A DNA stretch of 64,000 bases from Aaosphaeria pasadenensis (Eukaryota; Ascomycota; Dothideomycetes; Pleosporales). This document shows positions 9,894 to 21,419 of the stretch, in pieces. The notes beneath the pieces were generated by a model. It saw nothing but the letters and a program-made list of their open reading frames with translations. It was not told the DNA's origin and made no database searches. Numbering within the stretch: position 1 is the stretch's first letter; every line of letters begins with the position of its first letter. Both the position numbers and the translations under genes were made by a program. The stretch is from NCBI GenBank assembly GCA_022813625.1, contig JAKLMB010000023.1, positions 372,001-436,000 of the forward strand. Reading direction: 5' to 3'.

Positions 9894-12800
9894 CTATTGG
9901 AGCGAACTCCGTGAAGGTGACATATCCCGAGCAAGATAAATCTCGCCATATAGGTCTGTGACATGGAAAAGCAGCATCAACTCCCTCATAACATCCTGCT
10001 TCACGTTCTTTCGAAGCTCTGCTAGGGATAAGTCGAGGAATTTTCGTTCATACTCCCCTATGACTAAAACCTCTTTCTTCGCCTGCGCAACTGCGGAGTC
10101 GCTTCGATCTGCACCCATCTCACTCTCCTGGGTGCCACCAAACTCAGGGAAGTCGACGCTATTCAGGTTCGCCTCTTGCTTGTCCCTTTCCACAGAACCA
10201 AAATCGTTGTGCTGTCTGCATATGGTGGCGAGATGCCTACAGGCATCTTCAAGCATGTATTTCGTTTTGGCTCCGGGAAACAGGTCGACAGGGGTCTTCC
10301 CTATTCCCGTTCGTGCACCATGTAAGAGACAAAGATAGAATACGAATGAATAGGGGCAGCTAGTATGGTTGGAAGATGTTGTGTGAACCCAGTTGTAGTA
10401 AGTTTCTTTCGGGAGTTCTCCATCAGAAAGGAGCTTGCAGTCTTCGATTTGCGTAATATGCGCATCGAGAAAGGCGTGTAAGGACTGAGCCAACCATCTT
10501 TGCAGGTAAGACGGGCTGCGAAGCACCGAAGGGTGTGTGAGAACGTAGGTCGTGAATGCGTTGATGGTCACTTCAACCTCGGCCAGAACGCTTTTGGAGG
10601 GCATTGTGCCTTTTGATATGCCGTTGTCAGAAGTGCACTCTTTTGTCCCGTTCGTGTGGATAGAGCCGTTTTCAAACTGGCATGCACCCGTTACTGGACC
10701 ACCGTTTATATGTGTACCGTTTGATCCATTCATCTTGGCCCGTTTATGTCCATGTGGATTTGTTCCGTTGGCTTCGTTAGAGACAGATCCGTTCTGCTGA
10801 TCATCTTTATGTTCTCCTTTTCTCTTTCCACAAACCCTGGTCGGTGGTTTAATGGCTCTGTCGATGATGCTTCGAACTTCGGCTAGGCTACCATCTAACT
10901 TTTCCCCGACAACCATTTCCATATAAACATCTGCTTGATAGTTCAACATGGAGATCATCATCATTTCCCACAACATTGTACTGGAGACACCATGGTCTCG
11001 CACGTGGTTACATCCGATCCAAGTCAGTGGGATCATGTCCATGTACTTGTGGCTCTTCATCTTTCCCATTTCAGGAAAAATACGGGCCTGTCTGCTTCTG
11101 AGATCGGCGACGAAAGGCTGGCTTTGCATCACAGAGGCCTCCAACTTCCATTCTGGACAATTCTGAAAGGTTTTCAGTGCCGTAAAGAGTCCAGTGTACT
11201 TCGCAATATGGGCCGAGGACTTTGCGAAAGCCATCTCGTCGTCATTTACCAACCTCGCCCTAGGCCCACTTGCTTCAACGGCCGCGAGACAGTAGGCATT
11301 TGACAGATTGCTCGAGCTGTATGCAACCTTTTCGATCCACAAATACTCCGCTTCTGCCCACAGATTCTGGTGCTTGAGAAGATAACTCTTGCCTTTTGCA
11401 ATGGAGGCCGCAGCCGTCGTTCGTATTGAGTCTTTCCATGGCAGTTCTACCAGCGATGACAGCGTGAGAATTGCATAAGCAGTCACTTCTCGCATCGAAG
11501 ACCAGGATCCGTCCTCGTGCTGATGCTGGACCGTTTGAACATATACGTCTAGCAAAGTTGCCCTCACCGATTGCATCAAAGCCTCCAGGTCGGCGTCCGA
11601 ATCGAGTTGCTTGAGGTTCCACGCCCTCAGTAGGTGTACAAAAGCTTGAGTAAGAAGCATCATGGAGTAATTCTTGGAGATGTTCTAGACTTGTAAGCAG
11701 CCGTAATCTACTGGAAAGGAGTGTTCACATACCCATTTGTCTTGAACATTGCCACTTCTCCATGCATTGTTGAGGAATTCAGCACACTTCAGGATCTGGG
11801 AAGTATATTTGGCGACGTTTCCTGATTGCAAGAGTGCTGCCAAAACATTGCAGTTTGCGCTAATACTGGCGTTCCTTTCACCATAGTACGTGATGAAGTA
11901 CGTTGATCTCTCGAACTCTGCCAGCATGGGCTCGAAGTCAATTTCGCGACCCATTAGTCGTAGAGCTAGCAATGACTTAGATGTATCATCAGCGTCAGCT
12001 AGGCAATGCGGTGCTATGAAAAGTCAGTCGGTTTCAAACTCCAAAGGCTCATACATTCTTACCAAATCCGACTCGCCAACCCTGCTTTTGCATCGTGGTG
12101 TCGAGGTAGTCGGCAATTCTAGCTACATCCGCTCCTTCGCAGTTTTGAATGGCTGCGGGAGTTCGGAGTAGTGTGGTAACAGCCTACGAGCAAAAGTTAA
12201 TAGTTGCCAATGATAATGAGCGTCTAGCAAGCTTACCCATGAGAGTTCGAACACGGGTGTGGGAAATGCAGAAGGGACTCCTCCCCTCCAGCCATTACGC
12301 TTTGAGTGCTCTACGACACTGCGCAGGTAGGAAGCCGCATCGTCATCCCAAATTGAACAGTTCATTAAATAAGCAGCAGTCGAAGATGGCGAATTCATCA
12401 TTGAACCATTTGGAAGTTTATGATGTTTTATTGTATCAAAGTTCAAATTCCCAACGAGGGCGTCCAGTGAGTGAAGCAATGTTGACTGATGTTTCTCAAC
12501 CGGAATTCGACTCAAAATCTTCATTTTGGACTCGCCACGTTTTCTAAGTTCTTCTAGGCCAGGGAACACGAAAGAAACCTCCTCATCTTGCAGTTCTCGA
12601 AGGAGACTTGGGACGAGAATCTCTAGCCCTACTCGATCAGTCGAGTCGATGTCCCATTTTTTGAACATGACGTTCAAGGCTCTTTCCGCCTCAAAACATC
12701 TTTCTTTGAGATTGTGTACTTTGCTCCCGGACCGAAGATGCACTTTAAGCGAGAGCAGAGCAGACAAAGTGTTCAAGATGCCGTCAACCTCAGATGAGTA

Positions 12801-13001
12801 CGCTGGCCATGAACCATCTGGAAGTTGTGTCTCGAGAATGTAGTCCAAGGCTTCAGGAAATTGAAACTCAATTGTACCATTCAGTTCTTGCTTGACCATA
12901 GCGATCCATGCTGTGTCGTAGACAGATGGTGACATTGTACCTAGGCCAGCTGGGGTAATGCATTGCTGCGACAATGATTGGACATAGTCGGAGATTTGCA
13001 T
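9894..13001 (-). CDS. Bifunctional diterpene synthase (copalyl diphosphate/kaurene synthase type)
   Basis: Four exons, 13001-12237, 12183-12063, 12013-11733 and 11684-9894, with consistent phases; about 985 aa, the usual size for fungal CPS/KS. The N-terminus has SVYDTAW, typical of class II cyclases. The class II acid motif is DADD (residues about 302-305), which would protonate geranylgeranyl diphosphate and cyclise it to a copalyl-type diphosphate. The C-terminal half is the class I domain: the aspartate motif reads DVYME (codons 10931-10917), where fungal relatives have an acidic second position (DE/DD type), and the second metal motif NDFGSVERD is intact. An Asn/Gly/Thr-rich insert of about 75 residues lies between them (about 672-748). 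The protein presumably ionises the copalyl intermediate to a tri- or tetracyclic diterpene. Stereochemistry and product cannot be read from the sequence. Two P450s follow on the same strand. Confidence 0.93.
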
Positions 13002-13611
13002 TTTGGAAGTATGTAGTGATCAAAGTAGCATAGGGATTTCTGATTAATGAAGCCAACTCTAGTAGCGTGCTTCTTAAGAGGTATGAGTCCTCAACAAGTA
13101 AAATGAAACTCCCCAAATAATAGAACGTCAATTCAGCTATGTTGCTGTGCCCGTATCTCGCATGTCTAGATGCGTCACAGTCGCATTCGTAGAATTGCAT
13201 ACATCATGGATCAAATCACTGCCCAGCAAGGCAAGCATTTTCGGGGACCGACGTGCATGTCAGACGCGCAGCATCAGCGTAAGATTTTAATGTAGGCGCT
13301 ATGGGGTACAGCCTCGTCACGTCTGTGTCTCGTGGAAGAATCCCAATCCAGCCGTCGCCTGCGTTATACCCCTGCATGATCTGCGCCGATGAGAAACGGG
13401 CGCCTGGTGCAACTCAGCGACGCCACCTAGGTAAGGAAAGAAATTCGCACTCTTCCCTGGCATGGTTCAAGGCTACTTCTGGGCGTCACATGCATACCTA
13501 GTGGTACATTCTGGGGCGGAGTCTCCGAAAAGATAAGGTGCATATTCCGTATTCGGAATCTCATTGATTAAATTCTATCCATTCTCACCCCCCGTCTACT
13601 AGAATACTATC
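13002..13611. other. Diterpene synthase upstream region
   Basis: No gene seen. It holds the synthase promoter and the 3' flank of the next P450. A perfect CCG-N4-CGG palindrome at 13544-13559 is listed separately. Confidence 0.6.
13544..13559. promoter_or_regulatory. Candidate Zn2Cys6 binding palindrome
   Basis: ATTCCG TATT CGGAAT is a perfect inverted repeat with CCG/CGG triplets 4 nt apart, about 540 bp upstream of the diterpene synthase ATG. Paired CGG triplets are the classic target of binuclear zinc cluster proteins, and one is encoded at 26432-28960. Binding is inference. Confidence 0.35.
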
Positions 13612-15350
13612 TTACAACCGGTACCTGAAATGTAACTTTGCCGTAGGGTCTGGGAAAATGTTCTCGTCCAAGGAATATGTCTTTGGACGCACATTGCCCC
13701 GCCAATACTTGATGTCATATTCCATAATAATCCTTGCCAGCACGACTTTAATCTCACTAGATGCGAAGTGACGGCCTGGACATGCTTGCTTGCCGTGCCC
13801 AAAGGCCAGGTTTTCTTTATCCGTTTGCACCCATTGATGATGGTGTTTCTCGCCAGGCTCCTGGCGCTTCCTGTACGAGCGAAACGGGTCGAATACTTCC
13901 GGGTTAGGAGTGACTGCGGGATCCATGAGAATGGCTCCAGATGCACATGCAACTCTGGTCCCGGCGGGAATAAATGTTCCATCATGTAGTGTAATGTTCT
14001 TCATAGCAACGCGCTGAGGAGACACTGTGAGATTGTCAGCAAGCCCTTCCAAGAGCAGATATCGCTTCCGAGCACACTTACTGAGAACAGGTGGGTGAAA
14101 GCGTTGAGACTCCACTAAGAAGGAATCAAGCTTCTCTAGGCATGGCAGCCCGCGAGTGACGAAGTCGTCCCCTTCAAATCGGCTTGTAACATCCTTGATC
14201 TCTTCTCGCAGAGGTTCTACAATCTCTGGATGTGCGCATAGATCGTAGAGTGCGTGACTAAGTGCTAAGGCTGTCGTGTGAATAGAAGCTAGCGTTAGAA
14301 TCAACTGCCTGCTTGTCATTTCTGCGGGTGTTGCTTCTGCACCGGTGGCATTGTCGACCATCCAATCAAGAATCGTTTCCTCCGATTTCTCTCCAGCTTC
14401 AGCTCTTGCTCGATGCTCGTTCATAAGTGCAGTCACAATCTTCGTAGCCTTTCGGCGATGGCGCTGGAGGCGATAACGCGAAGGCATCAACCTCGCTAGG
14501 ACGGGATGAGTGAATGTTGGAAACATTCTCAGCGAAAAGGCTGTCTGAAAAGTATCGAGGGGGTATTGGATGCTGAGATTCAACCATTCCTCATTGCGGG
14601 AGGTTCGTGATCCCAAAAAGACGGCGCCCGTCATTCGAGCAACGAAGCGACGCATAACGGCTTGAACATCCACCTCTACCCAATCTAGACCAACATTAGG
14701 CCCATCTTAAGTGAAATTGTCAAGTATATCTTACCTTTTTCTTGGGGTAAAGAATCGTAGAACGTCTGGTCCAATTCCGCTTTAGAACGCAGAGTGTAGA
14801 AGCTGGTTCGTGGAGTGAGATGCGATTGCAGAGCTCGCGTGTGAAGATTGCTATTAATCACCACCGATGCATAGGTGTAGTGGCCAAGTATATTCTAACA
14901 GGCTCGGTCAATATCATTGCGAATCCTCGAGGAGCATACATACTTGGTACTGCGCATGAACATTGCTTAAGATTGTGTTAGGAAGCAGTCTAAGCTCCTC
15001 CAAGTATTTGTTCGATATCACCAACGTGTCACCGTCGATTCTTCGGATATAGAACATGCCATTCTTATACTGATTCATGTAAGATACAGCACGACTTTAG
15101 GAATGCGCTCACGAACCTGTTCATAGCCTCTAGTCAGAATACCCTTTGCGTTTGTGAGAAATCGCAATCTGACCAAGAAGGTCGGCTCGAACCACGATCG
15201 ATATCCTGCAAAAGGCGCTTTGACGGAAGGGCGGCCTTGAAAACAGAAAATGAAGAATAAGGATGCGAATGTAGGAAGTAGAATTTCAGTAGTAGTGATA
15301 CTATGGAAAATTTCCTTGAGTAAGGAATTGGAGGCCAAATGAAACTCCAT
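13612..15350 (-). CDS. Cytochrome P450, kaurene-oxidase/GA14-synthase-like (CYP68/CYP503 type)
   Basis: Five exons: 15350-15117, 15069-14944, 14894-14735, 14684-14082 and 14024-13612; 511 aa. The fourth intron (57 nt) is a multiple of three and stays open, but its removal gives a clean LMSPQRVAMKN join. N-terminal hydrophobic anchor (about residues 20-40), I-helix SIHTT, ExxR as ESQR, and the heme loop FGHGKQACPGR with the ligand Cys at about 456. The C-terminal motif DENIFPDPTAKLHFR and YKNGMFYIRRIDGD near the N-terminus are typical of the fungal diterpenoid P450s that oxidise ent-kaurene or kaurenoic acid. It lies directly behind the synthase on the same strand, so it is the likely first oxidase of the pathway, in the endoplasmic reticulum. 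The exact carbon attacked is unknown. Confidence 0.92.
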
Positions 15351-15939
15351 GATGTTTGTTTAACTCTGATGATTCCTCAAACCATGGGCTGTTGGTGCTG
15401 AGAGTTTTGTAGCTTGCAAAATACAAGAGTTTGCAATTGCCATATTGTTCTACATATCATGTGAAGATTAGAAATTCCGCAATTGTACGATCGGAGCCGG
15501 CGATCATTGCTGACGTCGACGGCCAAAATCTGACAGGGTAGGCATGTATGCGATAACGTTGCCCTGCATGCATGTGCCGAGAAAGGGACCACTGGGATCT
15601 CTCGACCAAACAGATTGGATCATTACGAAGATTACGGGAATTAATCTATCCATTGTAAAGGTGATCGGGGGCGACATAGGCTTGTAATCTGGGAATCATG
15701 CCCCGCCTTGCGTTTGCATCACTCAGGGTTCTACGTACTCGCGTCAAATAGTATTAGTGTCGTCAGCTCGACCCATCTGCATATGGTATTAACTCTTCGG
15801 GATAGAAAGTTGCACAGATATCAAAGTCGGAACCAATCGCATCTATTCAGCGTTCATCAAGTCTCGCAGAACGCCGCGATTGATCAGTCACCTCCGAGGG
15901 TGAGACAATGTCTTGACCTATCATATTCATTATGCTCAA
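15351..15939. other. Intergenic region between two P450 genes
   Basis: No gene seen; upstream region of the first P450 and 3' flank of the second. Confidence 0.6.
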
Positions 15940-17595
15940 CTACTCTACCGCAGACAGACCTGCTCGTCGCCGTAGCCTCACTTCGAACGGCTGTCTCTCC
16001 ACAACCGTAAATGTCCTTTGCTGATCCCACTGCAGCCTACCAGCCTCCGTATCGGCAGGGAGCAAGTCAAACCTCCAGACTAATCGAGCCAAGATCAGGC
16101 GCATTTCGACCCATGCAAGCGGTTTCCCTATGCACGACCGCGGTCCGACCCCAAACGGCTGAATGGCATTCAGCTGATCGTTCTCGAAACAAGCATCTTT
16201 TTCGTCAAGCCATCTTTCCGGGTGAAACCCTTCAGGGTCGTGGAATGAATCTGGCGACCGAGACACTGTTAACGCATGCACATTGACGAACACGTCTTCA
16301 GGCAGCCGCTCCCCCGCGACTGTACCTCCTCCTGGGGGTGTTATTCGTGGTGCCCCGACTGGTCTGACTTTTATCAGCTATCTGTAGATCTGTGTATAGG
16401 TTGTCAAAACTTACGTAGGATTGCAAAGTCGCAATCCCTCGTTTAGGACCGCATTCAGGTATGGCAGGTCTCTAAGAACTGCTGACGTGAATTCGCTCTC
16501 ATTCTTGAATGTTGCTCGAATCTCATTTTGCAGAAGCCCAAGCTTGTCGGGATTCTTCACCAAAAAGTTCGTTGTACCACTGAGCACAGTAATGCTGGTT
16601 TCACTACCTGCAACAATGAGTACAGCTGCGGTAGATTTCATTTCAGGATAGGAAAGGCCATTGACCCCCTCGTCGTCTCTTTTGATCATTGATATCAGGT
16701 CTGGTCTTTCTTTCTCCAGATTCAGACGGCGATTGATCTTGTCCTCAGCAAGTTTCCAATGTTCCATCTGTTTCTTCATTATGTTCTTCGGAATGAAAAG
16801 GCTCATTATCCAGTTCAGAGCCGGATAGTACCTTAGCGAAACTCTGTATGTGGCTGCTCTCAGAGACGAAAAGATCATGGAACACCAAGGATGGTATTCA
16901 GATCTCTCTAGACATCCAAATGGCTCTCCGAATCCAAGATCTCCTATGGCATCAAAGACGAGGTAGCTGAGCCAACGAACAATGTCCACAACTGCTCCTT
17001 CGCTACTTTCTGATACAAGTTTGTCAAGCTGGGAGATGAATATTTGCAAATGGAAAAGAACGACTGGCTCCTGCATACGGACTGCTTTGTCGACAAAAGC
17101 TGGGTCCATAGCTTTGCGAAACCTCGAATGAACCTTGATATCCAGTGCATTGAGGACTGAGCTTGCCCTTCCTCCAGGTGCTCCATGCCAGAGCTGACTC
17201 TTTGGAAAGGCTGGGCGGCCAGGTACATTCGCATATATATCCTGCCAAGCTTCGGGTCTTGCGAACGAGATCTCATTAGGCGCGATGCGTACGATGTCGC
17301 CATAGCGGCGATGGATGTCGTGAACATCGCTATGTAGCCATCCTGAATACAGTGAAAAGACGTAGCTAGCTCGCGTGGCAGCCCATCTTTTCGGTCCGGG
17401 ATATTTTGAGAGCGGGTGGAAGTATATGTTGTAGATAGCGTAGCTGAGGAGATACTAGCACACATGTTAGCATTGATGCGCACGCAAACTAAAATGACGG
17501 ATGCATTTTGACAAAAGACATACAAGAATAAAGGCTGAAAATGTTCCAAATAGTTTGAGTTCCCAATTCTGGAACATGCTACTGAGAACTGCCAT
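15940..17595 (-). CDS. Cytochrome P450 (isotrichodermin C-15 hydroxylase-like family)
   Basis: Three exons: 17595-17524, 17454-16415 and 16363-15940; introns 69 and 51 nt; 511 aa. N-terminal membrane anchor in exon 1 and the start of exon 2, followed by NIYFHPLSKYPGP, the hinge of this P450 group. I-helix VAGSETS, ExxR in NEGLRL, PERW motif, and heme loop FGVGPRSCIGKP with ligand Cys at about 448. The family includes TRI11-like hydroxylases of sesquiterpenoid pathways and many uncharacterised cluster enzymes. It is in line with the synthase and the first P450 and divergent from the FAD oxidase at 18421. It resembles the third P450 at 29725-31713 (shared EPxxCL..YHPW region), so the two are probably old duplicates. 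Substrate inferred to be the diterpene scaffold. Confidence 0.92.
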
Positions 17596-18420
17596 GGTAA
17601 AGGTCTTCGTTGCTCGATACCAAACAAATTAGGATGCGGCGTAGGTGAAGGATTTCGGAGGTAGTGAACATGAGTGCCTGCTGACTCATCAAGTTACACA
17701 AGGAGACCAGGGCTACTTCCAGTTGGTTCTTATCATCTTCCAGGCTGTCCCACATGTGAAAGTATATATTGCTTGATGTCCGATGACGACCTATTGTCTG
17801 GGATGCTGGGTTACGAGTAGCAAATAGGACCCGACGATCATGACCTGTTTTTCGCAACCCCCCGCAGTCATGATTGGGCTAGTCTCATGCATATCTACAT
17901 CCAATTAGCAGTATGCCTTGCAGGAGCGACGTTAATCGAAATGATGAAAGCGCAAAGGTATGACATGACGTTGAATTGCGGCGCGGTTCGTCCCGCCCCC
18001 AAATCTACACCGGCCGGCTAAGTTGGCAGCCTCAGCACGCTTATGTACGCGCTTGCGTTAGGCGGAAACAATAGCACCTACGCTAATTATAAGAGGTAGC
18101 TGTATATGGTGTATGTACACACATATTCGACTAGGTACCTCATTGTAGCTCAGGGCTGTATTCTCAGACACCTGGTATCTTGCGAGTAAAACATTCCAGG
18201 GTTAATATAAATCACCTACCTAGTAACATTGCCCGCGCTAGAAAGCGTAGGCGTACTTGGGGCTGTGTGAAATAGAATATCGAGGTCGTATAGATCGCAT
18301 GGGTACTGAGAGCCTGAGATATAGAACATGTATTACCGTACCCATGGATATCTTCACCCACCTACCTGGAGACCTTTCTTCTACCGAATATCAACAGATC
18401 ATCTGCAAATACAAGCGAGA
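17596..18420. promoter_or_regulatory. Divergent upstream region between P450 and FAD oxidase
   Basis: 825 bp separating two start codons of opposite genes; no gene seen. Probably holds both promoters. No binding site could be singled out. Confidence 0.45.
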
Positions 18421-20414
18421 ATGCAGCTGTCTTGTTTGCTTTTTCTACCTGTATTGCTATCTAGCATTACCGCATTACCGACAAATCCACATGTTGATCA
18501 GTCATCACCCCTGTCAAGCCAACTCAATGCAATTGCCATCTCACTGAACGCCTTAAATGAAGCTTCTCACGTAGAATTAGCTCTCTTTCAGTCTCGGCTT
18601 TCAAACATCTCGGAGGAACTAGACGCACTCGCCGATTTTCCTTCAAACAGTACTAGTCCTGCAGAGAGAGCTCAAGTTGCATGCCAGGTGGCCGAGTTAT
18701 TGTTCCAAAATGTAACCACGAAAGAGGATCCAACGTATGATAGCGAGCGGGAAATCAACTGGTAGAGCGCTCCGTTTGCACTTCTACGTTATCACAGGCT
18801 AACTATGCCCACTTATGTAGGTCTCAGACGTGCTGGCTTCCGGCGGCATGCTTCGTTAAACCTCCAAATGGTCTTGAAGTTGCCATTGCCCTTAAATTGA
18901 CGACTCATATCAAATCAAAATTTGCCATCAGAAGTGGTGGTCATAATCCTAATGCCGGCTTTGGTAGTGTGGATGAGACTGGACTACTTATAGATCTCCA
19001 ACGCCTACAAACGATGGATTTGAGCCCGGAAGGAAAGTTGAATGTTGGAGCTGGCGCTCGATGGACCGCGATATACGATTTTCTTGATAGTCATGGCTTA
19101 GGTGCAGTTGGGGCAAGAAAAAACGATGTCGGAGTATCGGGGTTCCTTCTCGGAGGTAAGATCTTTGCTAGTTTTCGAGCGGCTCTGCATCCTTCGTCAA
19201 ACTTAGATCTAGAATCTAACCAGATTACTCTAGGGGGCATGTCATTCTTTCCTAATTTATATGGCCTAGGTGCAGATAACGTGGAAAATTTCCGAGTAAG
19301 TTGACCCAGGTAGAGGTGTTAGTCCAACATTAGCATGTGCAAGGAAGGAAACCTAACACCCTTTAGGTTGTTTTGGCCAACTCTACCATTGTGAATGCAA
19401 ATGCGACTAGTAATCAGGATCTCTTCAGGGCCCTCAAAGGTGGTGCATCAAACTTCGGTAAGAAACCAGCCCTATGTCGTGGTCCTTTGGCTAATGAAAT
19501 CGTAGGTGTTGTGATCGAGTTTCAGATTGCTACTCACGATATCCAAAACATATGGTTCTCGATGGATATATATTCTCCAGAGGACTATGAGCACATCCTA
19601 GACACAACGATTCAAGTCCAGGCAGCGATGGAAGACGACCCAAAATTAGGTTTTTTTGTCAATGTCAACCCAGAAGGCATACTGGTGGGCAAATTCTACG
19701 CAGCGTGGAGCCCTTTGCCTACGGCATTCCATGGCTTCAATACCATTGTTCCGATTCAGACTTTTGCTCCAGAAACAAATGGAACTCTGAAAGATCTGGT
19801 GTCAGCGATCGACACCATCTCTATGGTCGCCAAGTATGTGGTGTCCGCCACAATCGTTTTAAAATGCTTACACTGACACTTTGTTTAGACGAGAGCCCCA
19901 TGTTGTAGGTTATGGCGTAGGCCTTGACCTTTACACGGACGTTCATGAGCAATACCTTGGACTGCTAAACTCATCCAATGCGTCTTCAGCAGCTCTTTCG
20001 TATACAATTCAACCAATAGGGAGCGCTTGTGTCGAAGCAGGCAGGGAACGCGGAGGAAATTCTCTTGGGTTGGAACTTGCACCACAAACTTGTGAGTTCG
20101 CGCCACACAGATGAAGAAAAAGACTGATTTATTTGATAGGGCTCGGTATACTCGTGGAGTGGACATTAGACGCAGACGATATCAGCGCCCACAACATGGT
20201 TAATGCGATGGGTGCGAATGTCAAGGCTATCGCAGAATCCAAAAACACTTTACTTGAATACCAATTCATGAACGACGCTTCGTATGTCCAGCAACCGATA
20301 CGAAGTTACGGATCGGAGTCCTTCAAAGCAATGCAAGCCGTCAGTGTGGCTTACGACCCTGAACAAGTATTTCAGAAGTTGCAGAACTCAGGATTTCTAT
20401 TGTCTCGCTCTTAA
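18421..20414 (+). CDS. FAD-linked oxidoreductase, berberine-bridge-enzyme-like, with signal peptide
   Basis: Seven exons: 18421-18761, 18821-19155, 19234-19295, 19367-19457, 19506-19833, 19889-20091 and 20140-20414; all phases agree; 544 aa. The first 20 residues (MQLSCLLFLPVLLSSITA) form a signal peptide, so the enzyme is predicted to enter the secretory pathway. The PCMH-type FAD-binding domain shows IRSGGHNPNAGFGS, GAGARWTAIYDFL, GVSGFLLGGGMSFF, YGLGADNV and ALKGGASNFG. The C-terminus is of the BBE-like type. Such enzymes perform oxidations or oxidative cyclisations in fungal secondary metabolism; the substrate here is probably an oxidised diterpenoid. It is divergent from the second P450. 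Coordinates are well supported; reaction type is inferred. Confidence 0.92.
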
Positions 20415-21419
20415 GTGTAAAATTATTGTTTAAAATAATATGTAATCAAGAGGCTGTAATATATACTGTATTAGGATGGTGTCATTGATGGGAGATGAGC
20501 TCCTGTAGTTACATGGCTGAGAATCCAGGTTGCACAGGTGTGATGCCACCAAGTCGTCAGCTTGTACGACCGACAGGCCGGAACAGCTACTTAGGAAGGA
20601 AGGCAACCAACCAATCCCTTCTTGTTTCTGGTATCATGTTCTGTTATCTAATGTTCGCATGTAGCATAGAGAATTTGATTGGGAGATTGGTTGTGCAGAT
20701 AGGCTGGTGCATTGAAATGACATCGAAGGCGTTCCTATATACCTAACCCCACATAGGCAGACATCGGTTCTCCTAGCCTCATACATCGTTGAAGTAGGCA
20801 CAATTATTGTTCAACCTTTCTTATTCTTCTACAGACGGTAGCTCTTGATCTCGGGGTCCGATCAAGCAAAGTTCTTGGAGCTGAAAGACTTCGTGCATTG
20901 GATCGATACGTAAAATGCGACGCAAATCCTTGCGACTTTCGAACAAGTGGACCGAATCTGGGAGCAGCTCCTAGGAGTGGTTAGATCGATTTCTCTTATA
21001 TTATGTGTGTTGTTGGCCTGCTTATTTCCCGGGGAAACGGCAATAAACCATGTGTCGGGAGAGCTGCGTACAGTGGATGGGCGTTTAGCCAATAATCGAT
21101 TGGCCCGAATCTCACACATTCATATGGAGCCATGCCGCCAAGGATTACGCGCAGCATTGTATCCTATGCAATCATTTCTAGACTGGTCAGTTCCGAAGAC
21201 GATCACTCAGAAATGGAGTTCCCGAAAGCAAGGGCTCCAGTAGGTAACTCGCCACTGTAACTGAACTTGACCATATGGGCGACCATTTCCATCAGCCTTC
21301 TGTTGCAGTTTCTATGACCTCCTCTTCCTCCTCCTGTTCCTCGTAGCGTTATTTTTGTTCCTCAAGTCGGACGTGGGCGCGCAATATTGGGTTCACACTC
21401 TTCAGCATCGTTCTTCATC
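20415..21419. other. Intergenic region, no gene seen
   Basis: One kilobase between the FAD oxidase and the membrane protein gene. Open frames are short and not protein-like. Pyrimidine-rich leader just before 21420. Confidence 0.55.

Noticed and set aside
20947..21243. 98-codon plus-strand frame between FAD oxidase and membrane protein
   Set aside because: No similarity recognised, no splice partners, ordinary intergenic composition.
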